Below the pieces are notes generated by a model. It saw only the letters and a list, made by a program, of their open reading frames with translations, did no database searches and had not been told where the DNA came from. A DNA stretch of 12,935 nt from contig JAEYGD010000111.1 in NCBI GenBank assembly GCA_023402505.1, forward strand, positions 1-12,935. Direction: 5' to 3'. The first letter of the stretch is position 1. Each line of letters starts with the position of its first letter. Origin of the DNA: Actinomycetes bacterium (GTDB taxonomy: Bacteria; Actinomycetota; Actinomycetes; Mycobacteriales; Micromonosporaceae). Of this stretch, positions 1 through 5,708 are shown piece by piece. The position numbers and the translations under genes are program-made.

Positions 1-72
1 ACCCGCCTGATCACCGTCGACACCGCCCAACACGACACCCAGCAGGCCAACCCGAACCCGATCGCCGCCTAA
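1..72 (+). CDS. C-terminal end of an unidentified protein (partial, 5' end outside window)
   Basis: Frame 1 is open from the first base to a TAA at 70-72 and gives 23 residues ending NPNPIAA. The codons have G/C in the third position, as expected for coding sequence here. Nothing in this short, Asn/Gln/Pro-rich tail identifies the protein. Its position beside an excisionase-like gene makes a mobile-element protein (for example a replication or integration protein) possible, but that is inference from context only. Confidence 0.4.
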   Translation, partial: TRLITVDTAQHDTQQANPNPIAA

Positions 73-191
73 CATCAAGCCGGATCCCGCGATGGCCGTC
101 TCTTACACCACCAGCGCGGACGCGACCGCGGCCCAGAGGACGTGCCCGGCCGCAAGTGGGCATAGGCGCAAACCGTACAGTTGGCCTGCCG

Positions 192-392
192 CTACTCCTC
201 GTCGGGCTCGCCCAAGTGCGGACGATGCTCCGCGATCCACGCCTCCACGTCGCGTTTCAGCCACACCGCGCCCATCCCGAGCCGGTCGTACGGCTCAGGG
301 AAGTCCGTGCGGTCGATGATCTGCCGCGCCCGCTGTCGGCTGACGCCGAGGCGCGTAGCGATCTCCCCCGCTCCGTACAGGTGCCGTGGCAT
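192..392 (-). CDS. AlpA/excisionase-like helix-turn-helix protein
   Basis: The gene encodes a 66-residue protein with the layout of the MerR/AlpA-type small DNA-binding proteins that act as excisionases or regulators in actinobacterial integrative elements. Residues 7-27 (GAGEIATRLGVSRQRARQII) form the helix-turn-helix; residues 28-53 (DFPEP...VWLKRDVEAW) form the wing and final helix, including the usual 'PxP...WxxxDVEAW' pattern. The start is ATG at 392-390 and no strong Shine-Dalgarno sequence precedes it, so translation may be weak or the mRNA leaderless. It lies head-on to the partial gene ending at 72 and downstream of the truncated IS481 transposase on the same strand. No integrase is visible in the window, so whether it still serves an element is unknown. 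Confidence 0.7.
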   Translation of the reverse strand: MPRHLYGAGEIATRLGVSRQRARQIIDRTDFPEPYDRLGMGAVWLKRDVEAWIAEHRPHLGEPDEE

Positions 393-410
393 GGCCGCAG
401 GGTAGCCACG

Positions 411-453
411 CAGTAACTGGTCAAACCGCAGCCTGTCTTACAGCAACTGGTCA
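411..453. repeat. Short imperfect direct repeat next to the IS481 break
   Basis: The sequence cagtaactggtca (411-423) recurs as cagcaactggtca (441-453), 12 of 13 bases identical with a 30-base period. The second copy lies just outside the point (about 458/459) where similarity to IS481 transposase stops. It may mark the break junction or be a protein-binding pair upstream of the excisionase-like gene. Confidence 0.45.
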
Positions 454-890
454 CGCTGCTTCTTGACGTCGATGTGCAGCATCGCGCCGGGCTGGTCGTG
501 CTCGTAGCGGCGCACGAGTTCCCCGGTGCGCCGATCGATGTGCGACAGCTTGTTGACCCGACAGCGGGTCAACACCGCGTGAACGGTCGAGGCGGGCATG
601 CCGAGCCGGCCGGCGATCTGCACCGGCCCCAGGCGGTGTCTCCACCGCAGGTGCACGACCTTGCGGACCAGCCGCTGCGACGTGCGGGTAGGGCTGCGGT
701 GCGGCCGCGACGACCGGTCGGCCATCCCCTCGGGCCCGAGCTCGGCATAGCGCACCGCCCACCGCTTCGCCGTCGGCCAGGACACGTCATAGCGTTCCGC
801 GGCACGAGCGACCGGCCACCCGTGGTCCACGATCAGACGCGCGAGGCGAAGACGTGCACGAGGAGTCAAAGCGGCATTAGCGTGGGACAC
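438..890 (-). pseudogene. IS481-family transposase, 3'-truncated
   Basis: This is the N-terminal half of an IS481-family DDE transposase. The start is taken as GTG 890-888 (protein begins MSHANAALTPRARLRLARL, the usual IS481-type N-terminus), with GGAGG five bases upstream. Residues about 8-60 hold the first helix-turn-helix (DHGWPVARAAERYDVSWPTA), then a conserved ADRSSRPHRSP linker, a second HTH (LGPVQIAGRLGMPASTVH) and the beginning of the catalytic domain (GAMLHIDVKK). The first catalytic Asp (in HIDVKK) is present, but after this the frame runs into an unrelated QRDQLL tail and a stop at 438-440. The rest of the catalytic core, about half the normal ~320 residues, is missing, so the protein cannot transpose. 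The DNA-binding half might still be made and could act as a dominant inhibitor; that is speculation. Confidence 0.85.
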
Positions 891-1013
891 GAAGGCCTCC
901 TGGTTGGCGGAGCGGTTCCTAGACAGCTCCACTCCACAACCGGAGGCCTTCGTCATCACGTCTATCTACGTCGTGTCGTCACACGACCTCGACCAACGTC
1001 CCTGGGCAGTACA
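459..1013 (-). mobile_element. IS481-family insertion sequence remnant
   Basis: The surviving part runs from a probable outer end near 1013 (minus-strand TGTACTGCCCAGGGACG, a TGT-type terminus as in IS481) through the leader to the break in the transposase gene near 459. The other terminus is missing. At the 1013 side it directly abuts a separate integrase-core remnant on the opposite strand (from 1019), so the element probably inserted into, or recombined with, that older mobile gene. The exact terminal base is inferred. Confidence 0.65.
891..951 (-). promoter_or_regulatory. Transposase leader inverted repeat covering the ribosome binding site
   Basis: gaaggcctcc at 891-900 and ggaggccttc at 942-951 are perfect reverse complements (10 bp, 41-base loop). 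On the transposase mRNA the downstream arm GGAGGCCTTC contains the GGAGG ribosome binding site and ends at the base before the GTG start (890). A transcript entering from outside the element would fold and hide the site; a transcript started inside the loop would lack the first arm. This matches the known logic of fold-back inhibition in IS10 and IS50, but for this element it is an inference. Confidence 0.7.
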
Positions 1014-1018
1014 CCTAG

Positions 1019-1217
1019 AACCAACGGCACCTAATCCACGCTCTAGCCGAGTTCGAACAGTTCGACAACGGGTACAGCCCACGCCAGGGTGTCGCGACGC
1101 CCGCCCGCTGTACCCGCTGCCCGCACCGATCACCGACCCGAACAGCTGACCCGCTTCAACGTACGGAGGCGTCAACGCCGGGGCGGCATCCTCCACGAGT
1201 ACGAGCATGCTGCCTGA
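1019..1217 (+). pseudogene. Integrase-core transposase C-terminus, frameshifted remnant
   Basis: Three reading frames together spell the C-terminal end of an rve-type integrase/transposase. Frame one gives HLIHALAEFEQFDNGYSPRQG (from 1028), matching the family's 'HALREFEQFYNxHRPHQG' block. A second frame gives RPLYPLPAPITDPNS (to about 1146). A third gives LTRFNVRRRQRRGGILHEY, EHAA and a TGA at 1215-1217, the normal C-terminal ending of this family. Two frame changes and the loss of everything upstream of 1019 make it dead. It abuts the IS481 left end, so the upstream part was probably removed by that element. Confidence 0.7.
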
Positions 1218-1248
1218 CCTGAGCGGACAAGGTTCGGCAACTGCAGGG

Positions 1249-1494
1249 CTACTTCTTCGCCGCGCGCTCCTTCTTGGCCGCCTCGATGGCCTCCATGGTC
1301 GTGACGGGAACCCTCCCCCGGGCCCGCTGGATCGGTCGGGCGGCCAACTTCTTGAGCACGGACTCGATGGGCGCAGCGTCATCTTCACACAGGTCACCGG
1401 CCACAGTGCCCTCCTGCGTCTTGATGGTGTAAGTGCTGGCATCCTTACCTCGGTCGCCGCACACGTCACAGACGAGCAAGTTCATCTTCGCCAC
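1249..1494 (-). CDS. Small zinc-ribbon-like phage/ICE protein (CxxC, Lsr2-like C-terminal linker)
   Basis: The gene encodes an 81-residue protein. GTG 1494-1492 is chosen because GAGGAG (1505-1500) lies five bases upstream; the longer frame from an ATG further upstream would include that Shine-Dalgarno. Residues 1-45 hold VCDVCGD (Cys9, Cys12) and GDLCEDDAAPIE (Cys36), the layout of small zinc-binding proteins common in actinophages and integrative elements. The position usually filled by His in 'LCxxH' is Asp39, so metal binding may be weaker or different. Residues 52-81 are basic and helical (IEAAKKERAAKK at the end), suited to nucleic-acid binding. It diverges from the gene at 1617 across a 122-base gap. 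Function is unknown. Confidence 0.7.
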   Translation of the reverse strand: MAKMNLLVCDVCGDRGKDASTYTIKTQEGTVAGDLCEDDAAPIESVLKKLAARPIQRARGRVPVTTMEAIEAAKKERAAKK

Positions 1495-1616
1495 TGCCAC
1501 TCCTCGGAGGAGCCTTTCATCGGACACAGAATCTTAACGTGCTGCTTGACACTGACACCACTATCCGGTCACACTTTCTCGTCGGGCGGGGAGCAACACA
1601 TGAAGGAGCCAACGAG
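1495..1616. promoter_or_regulatory. Divergent promoter region between two small accessory genes
   Basis: A TTGACA hexamer (1546-1551) on the plus strand is followed after 18 bases by CACACT (1570-1575), a possible -35/-10 pair for the gene at 1617. It overlaps a tandem TGACAC TGACAC (1547-1558), which could be an operator. On the minus strand TAAGAT precedes the gene starting at 1494 but no good -35 is seen. Inferred from sequence pattern only. Confidence 0.4.
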
Positions 1617-2081
1617 ATGCCCGGTGGCGGTCGCAGCAAAATCGTGAACGAGTCGGAGGTTCTGGGCTGGTTCAAGGAGGGGAAGACCTACTACTGGATG
1701 GTCGAGGAGTACAAGCGCAAGTACGACATCGACACCGTCCCCTCGATGTGGGCGAACTTCCGGCGGCGTCGCGGGCTGGATCGCCGGCAGATCAGGGACG
1801 ACGACCTGCTGCCCTGGAACATGCGTGACGAGCACCGCTGGCTGTTCCCTGCCCAGATGCTCCGGGCCGAGGCTCGTCGACGCGCCGGCAAGGAGCTGCG
1901 GCCGGTGGAGAAGGAGAAGGTGGCGCGGTTTGTGGAGCGACTCAGGCGGGACGGCCTGGTCGTTCACTACGACATCGACACGGACGAGGGCTTCTTCTAC
2001 GTGCCGGCGCGAGAGGGCGTCGACACCGACATCATCCGCGAGCCCGAACGCAAGACAACCCGCCGCCCTCGGGTGGATTGA
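1617..2081 (+). CDS. Accessory (phage/ICE-type) putative DNA-binding protein
   Basis: The gene encodes a 154-residue protein. ATG 1617 is preferred over an upstream in-frame ATG because AAGGAG lies eight bases before it and the upstream stretch is low in coding character. Residues 11-58 (NESEVLGWFKEGKTYYWMVE ... NFRRRRGLDRR) look like a helix-turn-helix followed by a basic arm, as in small regulators or terminase-like proteins of actinophages; residues 60-90 are rich in Arg/Asp/Trp (DDDLLPWNMRDEHRWLFP), and 100-131 form a helix plus a short beta hairpin (LVVHYDIDTDEGFFYVP). The C-terminus is basic (RKTTRRPR). Divergent from the zinc-ribbon gene, which suggests shared control. I recognise the general type from phages and integrative elements but cannot assign a function. 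Confidence 0.75.
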   Translation: MPGGGRSKIVNESEVLGWFKEGKTYYWMVEEYKRKYDIDTVPSMWANFRRRRGLDRRQIRDDDLLPWNMRDEHRWLFPAQMLRAEARRRAGKELRPVEKEKVARFVERLRRDGLVVHYDIDTDEGFFYVPAREGVDTDIIREPERKTTRRPRVD

Positions 2082-2125
2082 AAGCGCGCCCGGTCATCCG
2101 CCGAGGGCTTCTCCTCTTGCCTGTT

Positions 2126-2271
2126 CGTCAACTCACTGACGCTCGGGCGGCTTCCGCGAGTGCCTCCGGCTGGCCGAGATCGGCCAGCGCCACCGGCGCG
2201 GTGCGCATCAGGGACCCGTCACCGGCGCTGCGGCCAGTTCGCCGGTGCAGATCGACGGCTGCGTCTCGCAT
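2126..2271 (-). pseudogene. ADP-ribosylglycohydrolase fragment with a frameshift
   Basis: One minus-strand frame gives RDAAVDLHRRTGRSAGDGSL then MRTAPVALADLGQPEALAEA and ARA. This is the 'TGRSAGNGSLMRTAPVAL' block of the DraG/ADP-ribosylglycohydrolase family, with Asn changed to Asp. After ARA the frame hits a stop, but a one-base shift continues the family's next block as VSELT (2126-2140) before similarity ends where H-DP-AG should follow. Upstream of 2271 no continuation is seen. Only about 50 residues of a roughly 300-residue enzyme remain, without most metal-binding sites, so it is non-functional. The intact family removes ADP-ribose from modified proteins. Confidence 0.72.
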
Positions 2272-2338
2272 CGCGATTGGACGCGAGCGCCGCCGGGATC
2301 GAGGCGACAACCGACACCAGGCGAGCGAGACAAGCGGA

Positions 2339-2373
2339 GCGTGACCTCTTCGGTGTTCTCTGGGAGGTCACGC
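2339..2373. repeat. Perfect 10-bp inverted repeat (hairpin, terminator- or operator-like)
   Basis: gcgtgacctc (2339-2348) pairs perfectly with gaggtcacgc (2364-2373) across a 15-base loop. No U-rich run follows on either strand, so it is not a classical Rho-independent terminator, although actinomycete terminators often lack the run. Confidence 0.55.
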
Positions 2374-2621
2374 CGGGCCGCTCGCCCACATCACCGCAGG
2401 TCAGAACCCCCGGCTCTGTCCAAGGTGGGTGAGCACTTCGGACGCGGTGACCACTTCGCCAACCTGCACCCAATCTGCTCCCACTTGCAAGGCCAGGCCA
2501 TCCAGCAGCTCCATACCGCCGTGACCTGCGCATACTCCCCTGCCAGGGGACATAGAGTGCTGTCGACTGCTGCGCAAAACCGGGGAGCACTCCGTGTGAA
2601 GCAGGACGCTGCACCGACTCT

Positions 2622-2649
2622 GACCTGCGAAAACGCAAGACCGCAGGTC
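2622..2649. repeat. Perfect 8-bp inverted repeat
   Basis: gacctgcg (2622-2629) and cgcaggtc (2642-2649) flank a 12-base spacer aaaacgcaagac. The symmetric arms and AT-richer centre resemble a recombinase crossover or operator site, but no integrase gene is in the window to support that. Confidence 0.4.
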
Positions 2650-2680
2650 GGGGCGTATGTCGTTGGGCGCCGTTCGGTGC

Positions 2681-2699
2681 CGTTGAATGCAGTTCAACG
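2681..2699. repeat. Perfect 7-bp inverted repeat, operator-like
   Basis: cgttgaa (2681-2687) and ttcaacg (2693-2699) are separated by tgcag. The site is AT-richer than its surroundings and is followed at once by gtacagtac (2702-2710), another symmetric motif. This is the pattern of a regulator-binding site, but no intact gene starts just downstream. Confidence 0.4.
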
Positions 2700-2752
2700 C
2701 CGTACAGTACACCTGGCTGCTCCCAACATGCTCCCCAGCGGAGACACCCCGA

Positions 2753-3154
2753 TCAGCCGCGGGAGCACTCCCGGTCATCGCCCGCCGTCGGTGGGACGGC
2801 GAGTTCGTAGTGGCCGTGTCGGAGGTTCTGCATGAACGCGTGCCCGGCGATGATCACCTGTGCTGTCTTGTCCGTTCGTAGCCCGCGCATCGGTCTCAAC
2901 CGGTGTCTGAGCTGGCTGTGATCAGCCTCGATCGGATTGTTCGCGTACTGCTCGACGTGGTGCCACGCGGACGGGATCAGCTCATCCAGGACGCCGGGGT
3001 AGACCGCGGCGGCGTCCGTGACCACCTCTGCGGGCGTCACCTTCAACGTCGGCAGCGCCTCGCGGAAGAACCGCCGGGCCGCGCCGGCGTCGCGGCGGGC
3101 CGAGACCAGCACGTCGATGACCTGCCCGTACTGGACGACCGCCCGGAGTTCCAG
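2753..3154 (-). pseudogene. IS6-family transposase fragment (both ends missing)
   Basis: The minus-strand frame gives QYGQVIDVLVSARRDAGAAR then RFFREALPTLKVTPAEVVTD, AYANNPIEADHSQLRHRL-like and GHAFMQNLRHGHYELAV blocks, the DDE domain of IS6-family transposases. The second catalytic Asp (VVTDAAAVYP) and the Glu (NNPIEADHSQ) are present. The first Asp and the whole N-terminal DNA-binding region are missing: similarity starts near 3145-3154 at RAVVQYGQ, where the family has RAVDQYGQ. Similarity also stops at about 2800, after GHYELAV; the last 15 or so residues are unrelated. No terminal inverted repeats are seen. The fragment is inactive but records a past IS6-type insertion. Confidence 0.85.
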
Positions 3155-3205
3155 GTCTACGGGTCGTGAAGCCGGACTGTCGGCGGAGCCGGCCAGAATG
3201 GGGGC

Positions 3206-3634
3206 ATGGCGCAGGAGATGACCGACGCACAGTGGCGGACGTTCGTCGCGGAGGGCACTCGGACCGGCAAGCTCGCCACGGTGCGGGCCGACGGCTCACC
3301 GCACGTCGTGCCGATCTGGTTCGTGCTCGACGGCGACGACCTCGTCTTCAACACCGGGCGCAGCTCCGTGAAGGGCCGCAACCTGCTCCGTGACCCACGC
3401 GCGGCGCTCACCGTCCACGAGGAGCAGCCGCCGTGCGCCTTCGTCACCGTGCGGGGGCGCGTCAGCATCAGCGCGGACGCCACCGGGATGCTCCCCTGGT
3501 CCACCCGGATCGCCGCGCGCTACGTGGGCGAGGACCTCGCCGAGCGGTACGGCCGGCGCAACGCGGTGCCTGGGGAACTGCTGGTGCGGCTGCGGGTGGA
3601 GCGGGTGGCCGCCTTTACCGGCATCGCGGACTGA
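3206..3634 (+). CDS. PPOX-class F420-dependent oxidoreductase
   Basis: The 142-residue protein matches the flavin/deazaflavin oxidoreductase (FDOR-B, pyridoxamine 5'-phosphate oxidase-like) split-barrel family, which in actinomycetes mostly uses cofactor F420. Diagnostic stretches are GTRTGKLATVRADGSPHVVP (residues 17-36), IWFVLDGDDLVFNTGRSSVK (37-56), GRNLLRDPRAALTVHEE (57-73) and the C-terminal LLVRLRVERVAAFTGI. It is cytosolic, and length is typical. ATG 3206 is preceded by a weak purine run (gggggc); an ATG four codons later is a possible alternative. It is read alone, between the IS6 fragment and a minus-strand pair. Substrate cannot be told from the sequence. Confidence 0.9.
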   Translation: MAQEMTDAQWRTFVAEGTRTGKLATVRADGSPHVVPIWFVLDGDDLVFNTGRSSVKGRNLLRDPRAALTVHEEQPPCAFVTVRGRVSISADATGMLPWSTRIAARYVGEDLAERYGRRNAVPGELLVRLRVERVAAFTGIAD

Positions 3635-3666
3635 CGTCGGCCCGGCGACCCGGACAGTGAACCGCT

Positions 3667-3688
3667 GGCCCCGCCCCGCGAAGGGGCC
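3667..3688 (+). terminator. Possible terminator hairpin after the oxidoreductase
   Basis: ggcccc (3667-3672) and ggggcc (3683-3688) can pair; an alternative inner form is gcccc-gcgaa-ggggc (3673-3687). It lies about 30 bases after the TGA of the oxidoreductase and could also end transcription of the minus strand. No U-run follows. Confidence 0.4.
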
Positions 3689-3713
3689 GGGCCGGCGGCT
3701 CGGAAAGCGTCGG

Positions 3714-3875
3714 TCAGTGCACGCGCCGGCGGCCGGAGGCGCCAGCCGCGATCGTCACGCCGACCGCGGCGAAGATGACCTGGATGAGGATCTCGATTCA
3801 GTCGATGCCCGCGGTGTTCTTCACGCCGAGGGCGCTGGCGACGATGGTGCCGAGGATCGCGGCCCCCACGCCGAA
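3714..3875 (-). pseudogene. GlsB/YeaQ/YmgE-type membrane protein remnant with a nonsense codon
   Basis: The minus-strand frame reads FGVGAAILGTIVASALGVKN then TAGID, a TGA (3798-3800), then IEILIQVIFAAVGVTIAAG and a basic end GRRRVH before the stop at 3714-3716. This is the C-terminal half of the small transglycosylase-associated/GlsB stress membrane proteins, whose sequence at the stop is normally TAGIDWIEI; a TGG to TGA change would create the break. Another in-frame stop (3876-3878) lies just upstream and the N-terminal membrane helix is missing. It lies immediately downstream of the glycosyltransferase gene on the same strand. Confidence 0.72.
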
Positions 3876-3922
3876 TCATTCTCCGCCGGGGCCGGGCGCC
3901 GGGGAAAGGGCGCCCGCGCCGC

Positions 3923-4678
3923 TCACCCCTCGGGCGGGACGACCGGACGGACCGCTGCCGAGGACGTGGCGGCCCGGGTACGGAGGGAGCCGGACAGCCG
4001 CGAGACCGCGAACCTCAGCAGCGGCGCGTAGACCCGGGCCGAGTCGACGAGTGAGCTGAAGTGCGACGACGAGTTGCCCTTCATGTAGTGGGTGGCGATG
4101 GTGGTCTGCTCGATGGGGAGGCCGACCCGGGTCGCCTCCAGCAGGACGGCCATCTCGTAGTCGAAGTGGTCGCCCGACACCGACAGCAGCCAGTCGAGCT
4201 GGTCGGCCGGGTGGGCGCGCAGTCCGGTCTGGGTGTCGCGGACGGCACAGCCGGTGACGGCGCGGAACAGCACCCGCGTGACGGCGTTGCCGACCCGGCT
4301 GCGCAGCGGGACCTCGCCGTCGAGCCGGCGCACGCCGAGCACCATCGGGCCGGTGGTCCGGGTGCGTTCCGCCACCCGCAGGACGTCCGCGACGCTGTGC
4401 TGGCCGTCGAAGTCGGCGTAGACCACGTCCTGCCCGGGATGCGCCTCGGCGACGTGCCGGAACCCGGTCCGCAGGGCCACCCCCTTGCCCCGGTTCGTCG
4501 GGTGGCGCAGCACCGTGCACCCGAGGTCGCGGGCCGCGTCGACGGCCCGGGCCGCCGCCGGGTCGCTGCTGCCGTCGTCGACCACCACGACGTGCAGGTC
4601 GGGTGCGGCGGCGCGGAGATCGGCGACCATCTCCGGCAGTCGTGCCCCTGGCTGGTATACCGGCGCGAGGACAATCAT
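3923..4678 (-). CDS. Family 2 glycosyltransferase (polyprenyl-phosphate sugar transferase-like)
   Basis: The 251-residue protein has a single GT-A catalytic domain. ATG 4678-4676 is chosen because GAGAGGG lies five bases upstream and the sequence then begins MIVLAPVYQP, the normal first beta strand; a longer frame from 4753 would add a proline-rich, family-unlike leader. Motifs: VVVDDGSSDP (31-40, nucleotide binding), NRGKGVALRTGF (62-73), YADFDGQHSVADV (87-99, the metal-binding DxD), DTQTGLRAHP (148-157) and DYEMAVLLEA (173-182). This arrangement is that of dolichol- or polyprenyl-phosphate mannosyl/glucosyltransferases, which use nucleotide sugars at the inner face of the membrane. No membrane helix is seen, so it is soluble or peripheral. 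It follows the YdcF-like gene by 111 bases on the same strand; the gap contains a strong hairpin. Donor and acceptor are unknown. Confidence 0.88.
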   Translation of the reverse strand: MIVLAPVYQPGARLPEMVADLRAAAPDLHVVVVDDGSSDPAAARAVDAARDLGCTVLRHPTNRGKGVALRTGFRHVAEAHPGQDVVYADFDGQHSVADVLRVAERTRTTGPMVLGVRRLDGEVPLRSRVGNAVTRVLFRAVTGCAVRDTQTGLRAHPADQLDWLLSVSGDHFDYEMAVLLEATRVGLPIEQTTIATHYMKGNSSSHFSSLVDSARVYAPLLRFAVSRLSGSLRTRAATSSAAVRPVVPPEG

Positions 4679-4722
4679 CGGTTCCCTCTCGTCTCCTGTG
4701 GCCGGTGACGGGGCCGCCCGCG

Positions 4723-4751
4723 ACGGGCGTCCCCCCGGATTGACGCCCGTC
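4723..4751 (-). promoter_or_regulatory. Perfect 10-bp hairpin between the YdcF-like and glycosyltransferase genes
   Basis: gacgggcgtc (4723-4732) and gacgcccgtc (4742-4751) form a perfect 10-bp stem with a 9-base loop. On the minus strand it lies about 40 bases after the YdcF-like stop and about 45 bases before the glycosyltransferase start. It may be a terminator or partial terminator that sets the expression ratio of the two genes, or a leader structure. Confidence 0.55.
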
Positions 4752-4789
4752 ACATACCCCGTTGGACGCCGCGTCTCCCCTCGTTTCCG

Positions 4790-5464
4790 TCACCCGCCGA
4801 GGGGTAGCCCCGTGCCGCGGTCGCGGCGCACCCACCGTTCGGCACGCCGCAGCGCGGCGACCATCGCGCGCTCGCGCCGCACCAGCGCCGGGGCGTCGCC
4901 CACGCCGAGGAAGGCGAGCCGGGCGGCGATCCGCGCGGCCCGCTCCGACCGCTCCCCGCCCGGTGGCTCACCGCCCGTCGCCGGCACCTCGACCAGGGCG
5001 GAGCCGCGCAGGCCGAGCACCTTGCCGGCGAGGAACCTGATCCGCGGCAGGTGCCACGCGTGCGAGACGATGCCCAGCGGTCGCCGGGCGTCGAAATCCC
5101 ACCCGGCCAGCAGCCCTTCCTCGACGGTGTGCACGAGGTTCTCCAGGGTGCTCCGCGACCGGGTCTCCACGCGCAGCTCCGCGTACCGGTCGAGGCCGGC
5201 CGCGCGCGCCTCGCGCAGCATCAGGTCACCCTCCCGGCTGCCGGCCGGCGGCGGCGTCGCCCCCTCGCACGCCTCGGCCCAACCGCCGGCGAGCACGAGC
5301 CGGGGCGACGCCGCGGACCGCAGGAAGTGGGACTCGTGGGCGGCGACGTAGCCGGCCGCGGCCCGCACCCGGGCGATGCTGGCCGGGGTGAGCGTGTAGC
5401 GGTCGTCGGCGCACCGGACCCCTCGCCCGAACACCACCAGCACCAGGGCGGTCGACGGTGTCAT
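4790..5464 (-). CDS. YdcF/ElyC-type (DUF218) protein
   Basis: The 224-residue protein fits the DUF218 (YdcF, SanA, ElyC) fold, a Rossmann-like family linked to cell-envelope processes and binding of nucleotide-like ligands in a few studied members. Signatures: an N-terminal beta strand TALVLVVFGRGVRC (4-17), SPRLVLAGG (53-61), ETRSRSTLENLVHTVEEG (100-117), and IVSHAWHLPRIRFLAGKV (132-149), equivalent to the 'VTSxxHxxRA' block. No transmembrane helix or signal peptide is present, unlike ElyC/SanA, so it is predicted cytosolic like YdcF. ATG 5464-5462 has GGGGAG three bases before it; an upstream extension of about 70 residues is low-complexity and unlike the family. It probably shares a transcript with the glycosyltransferase. 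Confidence 0.85.
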   Translation of the reverse strand: MTPSTALVLVVFGRGVRCADDRYTLTPASIARVRAAAGYVAAHESHFLRSAASPRLVLAGGWAEACEGATPPPAGSREGDLMLREARAAGLDRYAELRVETRSRSTLENLVHTVEEGLLAGWDFDARRPLGIVSHAWHLPRIRFLAGKVLGLRGSALVEVPATGGEPPGGERSERAARIAARLAFLGVGDAPALVRRERAMVAALRRAERWVRRDRGTGLPLGG

Positions 5465-5696
5465 GCGCTCCCCTGGCTGCCGTCCACGACCTCGACGGTA
5501 CGACGTCGGACGGCACGCCCCCGCGCCGGCCCGAGACCCGCTCCGGCCGTCCGGCCGCCGCCCGGTCGGGTTCGTGACTTCCGGGGGCGGAACGAACGGT
5601 GGCGCGCGGGACCGGGTCCGCTGCCAGCGGGACGTCGCTGACCGTCGCACCCACGCGAGGGAATGCCCCAGGTGATCCACTCGTCGGTCGGCGCAA

Positions 5697-5702
5697 TACC
5701 GT
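5697..5702 (+). promoter_or_regulatory. Possible -10 element of a leaderless transcript
   Basis: TACCGT fits the actinobacterial TANNNT -10 pattern and ends six bases before GTG 5709. This spacing is what a leaderless mRNA needs, with transcription starting at the G of the start codon. No Shine-Dalgarno sequence is near that GTG, which is consistent. No good -35 is evident. Confidence 0.4.
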
Positions 5703-5708
5703 AGCGGT

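Larger units (their letters stand above)
2272..2752. other. Non-coding or decayed interval, no recognisable gene
   Basis: Several frames stay open here, as expected at high GC, but none gives a family motif and codon use is not consistent. A minus-strand stretch reading MELLDGLALQVGADWVQVGE (around 2450-2515) is the most protein-like piece and may be a remnant of an unidentified gene. The interval carries three perfect inverted repeats, listed separately, and a duplicated gggagcactcc (2583-2593 and 2761-2771) whose second copy sits at the broken end of the IS6-type fragment. Confidence 0.5.

Noticed and set aside
438..890. The IS481 fragment as a domesticated regulator
   Set aside because: The DNA-binding half is intact, but the abrupt junction and lack of any sign of selection make simple truncation the better explanation.
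2622..2649. Inverted repeat as an attachment site
   Set aside because: No integrase gene and no second copy of the core in the window, so it is listed only as an inverted repeat.
2245..2835. Plus-strand open frame of 196 codons in the decayed region
   Set aside because: No motif, mixed codon use, and it runs across the broken end of the IS6 fragment.
3876..4835. Long minus-strand frame overlapping the glycosyltransferase in another phase
   Set aside because: Arg/Gly/Pro-rich shadow; the neighbouring phase has all GT2 motifs.
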